A DNA stretch of 64,000 nucleotides, from positions 63,844,039 to 63,908,038 of the forward strand of contig OY997593.1 in NCBI GenBank assembly GCA_963921825.1, written 5' to 3'. This DNA is from Erodium maritimum. Taxonomy: Eukaryota > Streptophyta > Magnoliopsida > Geraniales > Geraniaceae. Both the position numbers and the translations under genes were made by a program. A model generated the notes under the pieces. The model ran no database searches. It saw only the letters and a list, made by a program, of their open reading frames with translations, and was not told the DNA's origin. This document shows, one piece after another, positions 21,759-32,560 of the stretch (within the stretch, counting starts at the first letter, position 1; every line of letters begins with the position of its first letter).

Positions 21759-23188
21759 TGTAGTATTGTTAGATTTCTTTCATGCATTAGACTAATGTTC
21801 TCTCTGCAGCTAGGGCTTGGAGAGCCGCCGCCAGGGAGATTGGGTGATCACTATCCCCAATCTCCATGACCTGTGCATGGCTATGGCATGTGGGGTTTAT
21901 GGAGAGGAATCATACAACGGTGCTTCGGTACAGATACACAGGAGATGAGGTCAGTTCTACCAAACTCTGCTTTGATTTTGGAAGAACAAACATGTTTAGA
22001 CTCTACGTAGAGGCAAGGGCGTCTCAAGTGGGGAATGGATGTGTTTGATTACGACGCAAACCTTACTTCTCTCTTTGAGAGGCGGTTGGGGTTTTGCGAA
22101 TCGTGGACGACGGCGGTGCAGAGACTTTCGGCGAGCTCCGGTCACACACAATACAGGAGGACAGTGAATGACAACGGTTCTTGGCCGGTGCCGTCTCTGT
22201 CCCCTGAGCGGGTCTTTCCTCGATCAAGCTCGCCGATGGCGACGCCAGAGGGAGGCCATTCGGGGGTGCTGCGGGGGTCGAGAGGACGACCACAGGGGCA
22301 TCTGGTGAAGCTTCGGGTCTGCCCAGAGCTGTGGCCGACGGAGAAGAAATCTTTGTTGTCTCGTGAATTTTCGGGGAGGACGGTGGCGCGAGGTGTAGTG
22401 TTGGTCTTGTCGGGGGACGTTTCAGCGCCGGACTCATCAGACAGTGCCCCAGTTACAGAGGGGCTAATAGAGGCGGTGGCGTGGCGGCGAAACAAAGGGA
22501 CGACGATGGCGCACGGACCCGCTAGGGTTTCAAACGCGGCACTGGGCCAGGATCGCGAGGACGTGGGCCTGGGTCGGGGCCTGTGCGCGGACGCTCGCCG
22601 GGCCTGGCAGGCTAACTCGACATGGGCTCCGCGTGCTAGGTTTGGTGATCATCGAAAGGTGGAACCTGAGGAAGAAACAGGATCGTCAAATTCGGAGGGA
22701 GCATCGAATGTAGTGGTGGGGGGCGGTAAGCACCCCCGCCGCCAGGAATGAGAGCCTGGAGACCCCAGAAGGGTTTGGTCGACTGTATCCCCTTCCTAGC
22801 AGTTTGGTGGCAGTGGTTCTGCCAACAGTCGATGAGATACTCCCCTACCACTTCAGGGTCAGCATTCCCGCGTTCAGGAGCCCTACATTTATCACTCAAG
22901 GGAAGACGACACACGTTGACATACCGGGGGAGCTATCGGTCCACCACTGTTCAACGTTCACCATATATGCTCGATCAGTATTTATGATTGGAGCATACTG
23001 TATCGGTATCCATGGATGCTACCGCAGTCAACCCCCCGACCGCCTCTATGCATATGAGCACAATTTATTTCGCAGCACTTCTGTTTATTTCTATTCGAGC
23101 TACTGCTTTGTAAGGTGTTCGTCGGCAGACGAACACCTAGGTACCTTTATTTCTCAATAATATTTCCGGTTCCTCACATCATTTTTTT
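21759..23188 (+). mobile_element. Complete non-autonomous retroposon, copy B (same family as 12152-13421)
   Basis: It is flanked by an 11-bp duplication, TTACTTACAAC, at 21748-21758 and 23189-23199. The body repeats the plan of copy A: a leader with CTCTCTGCAGCTAGGG (about 21800), a GC-rich ORF ending at 22751, a tail clearly homologous to A (for example GCGTTCAGGAGCCCTAC in both), and a perfect hairpin AGGTGTTCGTC-GGCA-GACGAACACCT at 23119-23144 where A has its imperfect one. The 3' end is T-rich rather than A-rich. By eye the copies are roughly two-thirds identical in the tail, so the family is not young. Confidence 0.75.
22035..22751 (+). CDS. ORF of retroposon copy B, 238 aa, unknown
   Basis: The frame is open from ATGGATGTGTTTGAT to TGA at 22751. 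The protein is low-complexity and shows little similarity to the copy-A ORF except at the C-terminus, where both end in an acidic/Ser stretch, EGAS or EEAS, then GG-K-PR-QE. In both copies the stop codon overlaps an ATG (GAATGAG), after which the homologous tail starts. The body may be frame-scrambled relative to A. Translation is not established. Confidence 0.35.
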   Translation: MDVFDYDANLTSLFERRLGFCESWTTAVQRLSASSGHTQYRRTVNDNGSWPVPSLSPERVFPRSSSPMATPEGGHSGVLRGSRGRPQGHLVKLRVCPELWPTEKKSLLSREFSGRTVARGVVLVLSGDVSAPDSSDSAPVTEGLIEAVAWRRNKGTTMAHGPARVSNAALGQDREDVGLGRGLCADARRAWQANSTWAPRARFGDHRKVEPEEETGSSNSEGASNVVVGGGKHPRRQE

Positions 23189-23199
23189 TTACTTACAAC

Positions 23200-23640
23200 A
23201 GTTAGATTACGAAATTGGATGGACGAGATTTATTTATGACTTGTATTTTACGATTGTGTTTGTATTGGGAATTCATCGAAACCACCGGTAATGGGTTATA
23301 ATTTTTTTCGTTTTTATCGTATGTTAAGAGATTCATTTTATTTATTTTTTGCTTAAATCTAACCGGAGCATGGATTTTTTTGTCCAGTTTTGAAATCACA
23401 CAGCCGAGAACAGGTACATATCTGCTCCCCTACATGTGTTTGAGTTCCTGGTTTTTATTTAGGTTGATATACGTGTATGAATTAGACCGATATGTGTGTA
23501 TAAATTTGTGGAAATCTGATCGATATATGTATTCATGTTTCCTTAAATCTGTGTAAAATGAGTTTTCTGAAATTTGGATACTGTAAAATAAGTTCTCTGG
23601 ATTGTAAAATCCGTGCTTTCTGAAATATGGCTTTGAGAAA
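23200..23640. other. AT-rich intergenic region, no gene seen
   Basis: Nothing recognisable is present apart from T-rich runs; it precedes the tandem repeat at 23640-23992. Confidence 0.3.
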
Positions 23641-23992
23641 TCAGGTTTTTGATTAACCTAGTTTTCTAGGTTTCACTTCAATATTATTGAGTAAATCTTT
23701 GTTTTAGTAAGTTCGTGTATTTTAATTGAGTTTTGTATCTGGTTTTCTGACATCCGTAGTTTTTGATGAACTGAGTTTTCTAGGTGTTAATTTAGTATAA
23801 GGTTTCAAATTTTAAGTTCCAGTATTTGTGAAATCTTGTTACCGTGTTTTTATGAAAATGAATAAATCTGTGTTTTAATAAGTTTGTGTACTTTAATTGA
23901 GTCTGATCACTGGTTCTGAGTTTTTTGAAATCTGTAGTTTTTGATGAGTTGAATTTTCTAGGTCTTAGTTCAATATAAAGTTTCAAATTTTA
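23640..23992 (+). repeat. Degenerate tandem repeat, period about 172 bp, about 2 copies
   Basis: Two blocks of about 115 bp, at about 23700-23816 and 23872-23992, share AATTGAGT, CGTAGTTTTTGATGA / TGTAGTTTTTGATGA, TTTTCTAGGT and GGTTTCAAATTTTAA / AGTTTCAAATTTTAA. A third partial unit with TTTTTGATTAACCTAGTTTT lies just before (23645-23695). Confidence 0.7.
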
Positions 23993-24282
23993 ATTGTTGA
24001 CGCGAATTACAACTAAATTGTTTCCGTTTAGTTGTGTGATTCACTTCAACAATTAGTTACTCTACAACTTTTACAGTACTGAAAACATTTTTTAAAGGAA
24101 AAATAATGATTGTGTATTCATTAAATCACATCGTTCAATCAGAAATAGCACAACTCATGCTTCTTCATTGCACTTCTAAATATAAAAAAAGTAACAAAAC
24201 AATCTTCAAACAAAAGAATGGAAATCCATCTTAATCGTTGAAATCAAAATTGATTTCGGAATCCCGATAATTTTTTTTTTAC

Positions 24283-24672
24283 TAAGTACTATTAAAAGTA
24301 GGAAACCAAGGTCCTTAACAGAGTACTCCTCAAGTTGCTGAAATCTAGAATTATAAGAGCAACAACTCACCGGAGAGAAGGTTCCTCGAATCTAAAGAGT
24401 GATGTTGCCCCGACTCATCGATGCAATGGATGAGAAGTTAAGGGTGGTGATGTTGTATTTCCAAAATCTTGGTGTCATAATTGATGAGTAAAGAAGGTTA
24501 AGCGATATGGTAAAAAACGAGCAGAGGATTTTTTATTGGCAACATGAGCATCATGCGCAAGAACGAAAGTCTTTTAATCCTTGGTGAGTTGTTGCTATTC
24601 TAATTTAATACTAAATTTTAACAACTTGAGCATTATGTTGAGGACCTTGGTTTTCTACTGTCACGAATACTT
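24283..24672. repeat. Long imperfect foldback, about 390 bp
   Basis: The left arm (AGTAGGAAACCAAGGTCCT, then CAAGTTG, then GCAACAACTCACC) is mirrored on the right as GGTGAGTTGTTGC, CAACTTGAG and AGGACCTTGGTTTTCTACT. CTAAGTA/TACTTAG extends the outer ends. The middle, about 200 bp, is unpaired. It is most likely an old MITE; no certain target duplication was found. Confidence 0.65.
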
Positions 24673-25297
24673 AGGGATTTTTATTTGGATAATGGAATCA
24701 GATAGTGGTTTTGACTAATGTTGAGTATTATGTTTGAACCCTATGGATTTTAGGGGAAATTACCTTTTTACCCTTATTTAATAAAGTGGGGAGTGAAAAA
24801 TTAAAATCAAAGAGTTTATGAAAATTAAAAAATAATGAAATTGAAAAAATAAATTATTTTAATGGCAAATCTTAAAATTCGAAGGTTAATGAAGGGAATT
24901 ATTACCATTTATTATTTTTACGTTTTAGGAACCAATGGCAGGGTTTTGAAATTTTGATTGTTAGTGAGGTATTTTGAACTTTTACATTTTTTGGATCGAA
25001 AATTAATGGCGACGAATAAAGTGAAAATAAAACATAGTTAAGGTACCTCCCAAACGACATTTTTAGTTATGTGTAGCTAGATGAAAAATGTGTATAGTCA
25101 TATGTAGTTAAGTGCATTTTCTGTAGAAAATATTAAAGGATATATAGTTGAAGCATAATTTAGTTCAATGTAGGTTTATGCTTTTGATTTATAGTACGGG
25201 GTTGTTATGTGATGTATTGTTTCCCCTTAACTAATCTTTATTTTTCAGTCTTTCATTATATGGGTTGTTTACTTTGCTTTGTGCATAGAACCTTGCG
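24673..25297. other. Upstream region of USE1
   Basis: AT-rich sequence that probably contains the promoter and any 5' UTR of the SNARE gene. No clear TATA box could be chosen. Confidence 0.3.
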
Positions 25298-28200
25298 ATG
25301 GGAATAAGCAAAACGGAAGTTAACTTGAGGAGGTTGCTTGCAGCTGCACCTCATCAACAAAATCAAGCAAAGCTTGTTCATGTATGCCTAAAATCTTTGT
25401 ATTTGGTGTTCAATTCAACATTTTATTGATAATTCTTATTGTTCAACATGATGAAAGTATTCCTTTACATTGGGATTATCTCTATACTAAATTGGGGATA
25501 CAATCATGCTAATAAGCAATATAGAAATAGAAAAAAGTTAGTAGGAAACTAGGAATAGGAAATAATTGTAACTGGAAAAAAATAAACTCTTAACAGTCCC
25601 TTTCATGTGATGCCAGATAATGAGTCTTGCCCACCGGATAATGAACGGTACCAGATCTGATAAAAAGGAATTCCAAATGATAATGTCTTGACCACCCGCT
25701 AAACCATAAATTAACCTAGGGTCGAACCTGACTCTAATGTGAAATTCAATGTGTTATTGATAGTTCTTGTTGTTCAATACAACGAGAACATCCCTTTATA
25801 TTGGACTACCTCTATTCATGGTAGGAAATATAATAATATTATACTGCTAAGCAACATAGAAATAGAAAAGGCTAATATGAAACTAGGAATAAGAAATATT
25901 TGTATATGGAAATAAATTAAACTCTAACATTTGGTTATATACTTCATGCATTTTCTCTCTTTGTGTTTACCATTGTTTTTTTATTTTTCGAAAAAGTGTT
26001 TTGTGTGGCCTTATTCAGTTATTCCTTTATGCTTTATTGTTTGCAAATGATAACTTGCAGTATGTGGCTACATTACGGGAACAGTTAGAACAATTGGCTG
26101 AAGATATGACTTCAGAAGGGTTGCCTAGGTTTGTTTGCTTCATTTTTCTGGTAGAATGTGTTATTTTTGGAGTCACTGCAGCTGTATTAGCAGGTAGTCT
26201 TCGTCAGATTCATTGTATGTTTGCTCATATTCTTCTAAAGTGATGGAAACCTTTTCTTCTATATATGCCATGAAGCCATATCATGTGTGCATGTATCCTC
26301 CATGGCTCTATACAAATCAGTTTGTTGGATAAGAGGTGGGGTACTGATTGGAAATCTTTTGTTTTCAAGTTATTTTTCTACAAAGAAGTGATGTGCAGTA
26401 GGGTCATAGTATATCGTTATAAATAGATGGCTAAATGCATTGCCCTTTTGAGGTGAAATACAAGTTAATTTCTGGTCGTTTTTACTTCTAGAGGCTCCTT
26501 GAGATCTGAGTTGAGCTTCACACTTATCATTTAATATGTTTTAATGCCCCATAAAATAAAGAAAATTGTTAATGCTCCATAAATTAAAGACTATTGCACC
26601 CTGTTAATTTATGTTTTTTTATCAATGATACGCGATAAGATTTTAGTACTATAACTATTGCATTTTGAAGTTTACTTATCCAATAGGGGGCTTATTTATG
26701 CTAATCTAAGACATGTGAATAAGTATCTATTGATAGGTTATTTTTTCTTGATATGTTTTCTGATGCTGCTCAAAGAGTCATAGAACTGTAAAATTACAGA
26801 ACAAAGGGTTGTGGGTAAACAGGCAGAGATCTCATATAATTAGTACCATTGGTTCTTACACTTGCAGTGATCGTTGATAAAAAAATGTAAGATTACACAG
26901 TCTACTTTATAGTGAGTACAACATACGGTTGATACAACATCTTTTGAACTTCTTTCAACAGAGTTTCAAAGGCTATCGTGAATGATTATTCAGAGAAGAT
27001 AGAAGAGATCGCTTCCAAGATATTTGGTGCTTTGGTGCGTTTTTGTGAATCAAAATGCATATGGGTTAAGCATTGATGTGTCAGTTTTAAAATATCTCAT
27101 TATTATAAATAAAAAATTGCTGCGTGTGGAAATTTGTTCACGTGCTTTGTATATAGCTTTAAATTTTGTGATATGCCTTATTCCATATTTTATCTTTAAA
27201 TCGTAATTATTGTATAATTTATTGATGTAGTAACCTTTACATGAACTTTATATGTCAAACATGAATGTTGTCTATCATAAATACCCTAATCTTAACTGGT
27301 CTGAATCTGGGTCGAGTTTGATGGTCAAGTTGAATCAGTCTTGTATTAATATGAACAATATGCAAAATTTCCCATGTAGAAAACAGGAGTGTTCTTTTAA
27401 AAAAAGAAAAGAAAAGAGGAGTGTTATACATCACAATTAGGCTACATTGCTGTAAATGCCAGATTTTTTTTGTCTGAGTATTACTGTTTATCCAATATAT
27501 ATAATATTGTGAATTTCCCATATACTGAACATAATGGTTCATTGTATTGAATTAGGATGACTCATCCGACACTTGGAGTTTGGGTCACATTTATGTCCAG
27601 ATGTGTATAGTATGCTACTAATGGTTGTTTCACTAACCATTTTCTCTTTAGTGAATTTCCAGCATGATGTGCAAATACTCCAAGCACCTTTTTCAAGGGT
27701 TTCATCGAAGGATATCCCTTCTATGCCTGATGGAGAGGATGTCATTCCCCAATCTCCAAGGCTAAGAAGGAGATTTGTGTAAGTAAAAGAACTGTCATTA
27801 CAATCCCTTCAATCTAAGTCAGCCTTTTGTTTTCTTCTTATGTTTTTTTTTTCTCGTATTCAATTGACAGGCAACCATCAAATGTGGAGGGTGGAACCCA
27901 TGACACTACCGAGTCGGATACATCAGCTCCCATCAAGTTAGACGCCACAGCACAAGTACACATTCAAAAGCACCGGTATGCTATTGCATTAATTTGTTCC
28001 TTAACTTTTATTCTTGAGTCACTACAGCAACTATCAAATGAGAGGAATAATTTTTAGTATTTCACTTTCTACCTTTAAAACCTCATCGCTTACATCTCCT
28101 TGCTACTAAATTTTTTAATCAGTGTATACTTGCTCAACTATATACAATTTTGAAGTATGATTTTTTGTTCTGAAGACTCGCATAGTACGAGCATGAAAAT

Positions 28201-29612
28201 GATTATGGGTTGCAAGTTCTGTTCACTTTTCAAATATAATTGAATTTCACATGACATGAGCTTAAGTGTGTAACGTGTTTGGATCTATCTTATTTTACTA
28301 AACTATGTCGTTAATAATGTATTATATATTAGCATATATTTAATGCGAAATGAGTTTTGTCGATATCTCCCTGATAAGTCAAAACATCCTTAGAGCATCC
28401 ACAACCATCTCGCCGGCTCAACCATCTCGCCGGAAGCCGGCGAGATGGCGCCGGTGAGATGGTTTAAACATAAATGTTGTAGTTATGGTGTTTGTTTTTT
28501 AACATAAAAACGAGTATCAAGGTTCTTCTATTGGACATTTAGATTTTATTTGGATAATATAGGTGGGTCTTATTTTTTTTTTTTAAATTAACATTGATCA
28601 AGAGTATTTTATTGGACAAAAAGGATTTTGGAGGATAAACGATCTCTTCTCGCCGGCGTGAACTGCCAGCGAGAAGGTCGTTGCCAGCGATCCTCGCCAG
28701 CGAGCTCCCCGCCAGCTCCTCGCCGCCGTTTTCTCCTCGCCAGCGGCTTACCGCCCATGGTTGTGGATGCTCTTATGGCTAATCAACTAAAAAGGAAAGG
28801 AACATTTATTTTGTCTGGCTTGTAATTCCTGGGGCTGTGCAAGAGTTTTTTAACAAGTCTCATTGGGACAAGCTGAGATGCCTTGGAAGTAGAGACTGTG
28901 TGGTCTGAACTTGTTTTGGCTGCTGGGATTGTGAGCTTATAATTGGCAAATCTCTTCCTTGATTCTTTTGGGGTTCAACTTTTGCTATGTGATTTTGGTG
29001 CTACGTTCATGAACATATCTAACGCCACTCCTAACCTACAACGTCACTCTAATATTCTTCTCCTTATTTGGTCATCAGGAAACTTCAGGAGGACTTGACA
29101 GATGAAATGGTGGGGTTGGCCCGGCAACTCAAAGAGAGTAGTCTGATGATGAGTCAGTCAGTGCAAAACACCGAGAAAGTAAGACCCATGCAAATTCACT
29201 GTATATATTTGGATCGCATGTGGATTTGATAATCTTAACAACTTCCCAGTACTACATTGGAGTATCTTACCTATTTGTTGTTAGCTTCCCGAGTCCTTGC
29301 TCCTCACGCCACATGTAACTCTTTCCTCATCTGGGCTCCTACTAACATTTGTGGGACATGATTTAGCTATATTATGTTAATGCATTTACTTAGTAGAGAT
29401 GGATGGTGGATGAGAAACTTTTGATATGGGTGCAGCTGCTTGATTGCACAGAGAAGGCTGTGGAGGAAAGCTTGGCAAGAACTGGTCATGCCAATGCACG
29501 TGCCATGCAAATCTACTCCGAGAGCTCTAAAACTTCTTGCTTCACATGGCTTCTAATGTTTGCAATGACGTGTATCTTCGTCATGATTGTACTTCTGATT
29601 CGTGTTACTTGA
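25298..29612 (+). CDS. USE1: USE1-type Qc-SNARE (membrane fusion protein Use1), 240 aa
   Basis: I assembled seven exons: 25298-25381, 26061-26128, 26962-27034, 27663-27778, 27871-27975, 29079-29178 and 29436-29612. All introns are GT-AG and the frame is continuous for 241 codons. The N-terminus [19 protein letters not shown] and the block [23 protein letters not shown] are the plant Use1 signature. A coiled-coil SNARE region follows at about 150-214 ([16 protein letters not shown]...[20 protein letters not shown]). A C-terminal membrane anchor (about 216-238, [19 protein letters not shown]) with two or three lumenal residues makes it a tail-anchored protein. Use1 acts at the ER in fusion of COPI vesicles returning from the Golgi, with Sec20, Ufe1/SYP81 and a Sec22-type R-SNARE. 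Length fits the family. Introns 1 and 5 carry mobile elements. The gene looks functional. Confidence 0.93.
25407..25929 (-). mobile_element. TRIM (terminal-repeat retrotransposon in miniature) in USE1 intron 1
   Basis: Two direct terminal repeats, 25407-25595 (189 bp) and 25738-25929 (192 bp), are similar throughout and have TG...CA ends (minus-strand start TGTTARAGTTTA, end TTSAACA/TTTCACA). They flank a 142-bp non-coding internal part (25596-25737). A perfect 5-bp target duplication, TTTGG, lies at 25402-25406 and 25930-25934. A purine tract GAAAGGGAC directly precedes the left repeat on the minus strand, marking it as the 3' LTR. Size and structure are those of a TRIM. It has no coding capacity and looks structurally whole. 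Confidence 0.85.
28393..28772. mobile_element. Tourist-like MITE (PIF/Harbinger type) in USE1 intron 5
   Basis: The 380-bp element has terminal inverted repeats GAGCATCCACAACCAT, exact at both ends. It is flanked by TTA at 28390-28392 and 28773-28775, the PIF/Harbinger target duplication. Both ends carry GC-rich CTCGCCGG/CCGGCGAG blocks that form secondary hairpins, and the middle is AT-rich. It does not disturb the splice sites of the intron. Confidence 0.85.
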
Positions 29613-31985
29613 AAACCTCTGGTAAGGGAAATGTCATTTACTTATGGTGGTTGTATAGAATCTATAGATTTATTCATTGGCAAAATACACATTTTTCTTT
29701 TGTGCAGAATTCAATTGCGCCAGTGTTTGTGTTCATAGTTCCTGTGAGATTTACTCTCCAAAAAAGTACAAAGAATTGGGATCTAATGACCGTTATGTGT
29801 TTTACTTTTGTGATTAATCTCATTGCATTATTCATTAACTGAAAATGATACCATACATCTTTTGACAAGAGACGGGCACTCAACGTTTGCATGACTCAGG
29901 TGTTGTCACCTGTAAAATGTTGTTGATAGGTGTAAAATATTCGTCAGTTTCTCTAGACAAGATAAGGTTGATTAGATATCAGAGCATGTATGATGGTAGT
30001 GAACAACTTCTTATTCTGTTAAATTGCTTAGAGCATGAACAGTGGACCGGCCCTTCGGCCCGGCTCGTACTTGGACTATTTTGTTCATGTGTTTCTAGAC
30101 ATATCCTAATCCCATGACTGGGCTAACACTCTGTATTTCTTTCTGCAGAAATTGAAATCAAATTTTAGGGTTTTGTTTTCATATTTGATTCAATTTCCGT
30201 GTTTGTGTTTGTGTTCGTGGGAGGGATGGTCTAATGATATCGAATGAAATTTTTGTGTTTCTCGAAGATGGATGTTCATCTTCGAGATAAATTAAAAAGA
30301 GAATTAACTAAATAGAAATTAAGTTAAATAAGAGTATTTAAACAAAAAGATGATTAAAAAAAAGAGAATTAACTAATAAAAAGACAAACAAAAAATTTTA
30401 ATTTCTGAAAAAAATAACAAAAATTAAACAAATATATATATAAATAAAATTAGAAAAAATATTCATGTTTTGTAAAATTAAAATTTAAAAAATAAATGAA
30501 AAATTAAAAAAATAGTTATTAATATTTTAAGAGGTAACTGAATGAATAATTTTGAATTATTAAAGAATTAATGATCATAAGGGTAAAATAGTCTTTTAAC
30601 TCATAAGAAAACTTAATTTGAAATGTCTTATTTCACGTAATTCTGTTAGTTTTTTTAACTCCAAATGCTTAAACCATTCGTTGACTGAACATAAAGGTAC
30701 CAAAAGGTCTGTGGACCGAACATAATGGTACCATAATATATATAACCCATAATTTAATTTCACTTTTAATAAAGCGAAAAATGCAGTTTAATTAAAATTA
30801 CCCAACATATGGATATCGTATTGAAGTTGGGTTTCATCGGCCTGGCTTTCATCGTAGCCTTCATCGAGTAATACGGAATATTTTATCAGAAAAAAAAGGG
30901 GAGAAATATGGGAGAAAAGAGTGTAGAGAAGTGAAAGAAAGGTGTGAAAAAATATAGGGAGATGAGTTGTATTTATAATAAGAGGTGATTTTTTGGGGGG
31001 TGTAAAATTGAATTTTGGGGGTTGGGGAAGTAGTCGTTGTTGTCATACGGCTGCAGCGGACTGGTGCGCTGATTAGTCGTTGTAGCCACGTGGCCGCAAC
31101 ACACTGGTGGAGCAAGGAGCCTTTGGAGCTACGAGTCACCGCATGTGTCACTACCTTTGGAGTCGTCTCATCTGTTATTGCGCCGACGTATCCGTTGCGT
31201 AAAACACGTTGCATCGATCACTTTTGCACCATTGTGCATGCTTTATTGCATGTTTTTTATATCATATTATTACAGGTGTTTTATCACCCACATCACATAT
31301 TTTTTATCACACTATTGTACATGTGTTTTTCCTCAAAAAAAACAGTAGGTTTATCATCACCGATATAATTTTTTCCATCCTTCAAAGTATATTCAATATG
31401 TCGTTTGATAGAGACTTTGAAAAAATAAAAATATTGGCGCAAGAACGAAGTCAAGCGGAGTTCAAACGAAGCGGAGATGATTAGATTAGTGAACTGGTAA
31501 AGAAAAAAATGGACACTTGTTCAAGTGGCGTGTTGCTACCTATTACAATTGTATCCTTGTATGAATGAGGATGAATTGTTCTGAAACTTTGAGTGATTTT
31601 GGGTGATGATGTGACATTATAGTGAATGTCGTATCTTAAGTGGGTGTGACTTATATTGGTTTACACTATTTGCAACTTAGAGCATCTCCAATGGTAATGG
31701 CCTGCGTAGTTGTTTGGAGGGCTTGTATGAGCACATTTTGAGTTTCTCTCTCCTCCAAACAATTACCTCCTACAACTACCTTTCCAGTGATTAACAACTA
31801 ATAGTTGTTTGGAGCCATTGTTTGCACTTTTCATATATTCAAAATCACTCCAAATTAAACTATTATTTTTATTCATGCCAAATATGAAATACCTATATTA
31901 CTCTCATTGTTGTCGTCTTCTCTGAAAAAGTCGCCCTTTGAGGCTCTTTTTAGGTATCCTCCATCCATCATGGGAATTAGCAGAC
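29613..31985. other. Intergenic region with decayed repeats
   Basis: After the USE1 3' end there is AT-rich DNA (30290-30560) without genes. TTAGAGCATGAACAGTGGACC (about 30028) and TTAGAGCATCTCCAATGG (about 31678) look like left ends of further Tourist-like MITEs whose right ends I cannot find. A perfect 10-bp stem CTCGAAGATG/CATCTTCGAG lies at about 30263-30288. A GC-rich patch at 31020-31200 shows no domain. Confidence 0.35.
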
Positions 31986-32560
31986 TGAGTCTAATGTGCA
32001 GTCAGTGGAGGAATTGATTCTGGGGAAGGACATGAAAGAGATTTTGGAGAAGAATCTCAAGCAAGCTCAACACATAATAAAGCAAAATGATGATAAAAAG
32101 AGTAGAGAAAGGAGCTTTAAAGTTGGAGAGTGGGTGTACTTAAAGTTACAACCTTATAGACAATGTTCAGTAAGTTTAAGAAAGAACATAAATGTTGCAG
32201 TCAGATACTATGGCTCATTTCAAATCTTGGAAAAGAGAAGCAAGGTCACTTATAAGCTAAGATTACTTGAAGAATCCAGGATCCATCATGTCTTCCATGT
32301 TTCCCTATTAGAGAGGCATTTGGGCCACATAAACATATACGCTCTTAGCTTGTCAGAAATGACAGATTTTGGGCAATGGAAGCTATATTTTCAACAGTTG
32401 CTGGAGACTATGATTGTGAAGAGAAACAACATGGTTGTTGTGCAATATCTGGTCCAGTAGGGGAGGTCTACCAAGGAGGATGCCTCATGAGAAGACGTCG
32501 GGGTTATTCGCAACCAGTTTCCTAAATGGTTGCATAGAGCTCAGGCTTGAGAATACACAT
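31986..32560 (+). mobile_element. Ty3/gypsy fossil: integrase C-terminus and chromodomain-like tail
   Basis: The open frame at 31996-32460 shows the end of a gypsy integrase: RSFKVGEWVYLKLQPYRQ, then the (V/I)RYYGSFQILEK and (I/V)HHVFHVSLLERHLG motifs. A segment resembling a chromodomain (VVVQYLVQ... further downstream SWEDVGVIRNQFP) follows, suggesting a chromovirus. No LTRs were identified around it. It is broken, with several interruptions, and old. The 3' part up to about 32960 may include LTR-derived sequence. Confidence 0.75.

Noticed and set aside
22035-22751. Copy B ORF as a host gene
   Set aside because: It lies inside a unit with target duplications and a tail shared with copy A, so it belongs to a mobile element, not to a host gene.
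30026-30062. Tourist-like left end TTAGAGCATGAACAGTGG
   Set aside because: No matching right end or duplication was found within 1 kb, so no element is called.
30263-30288. Perfect 10-bp stem as a terminator
   Set aside because: Intrinsic terminators are a bacterial feature; in this nuclear context the stem has no such meaning.
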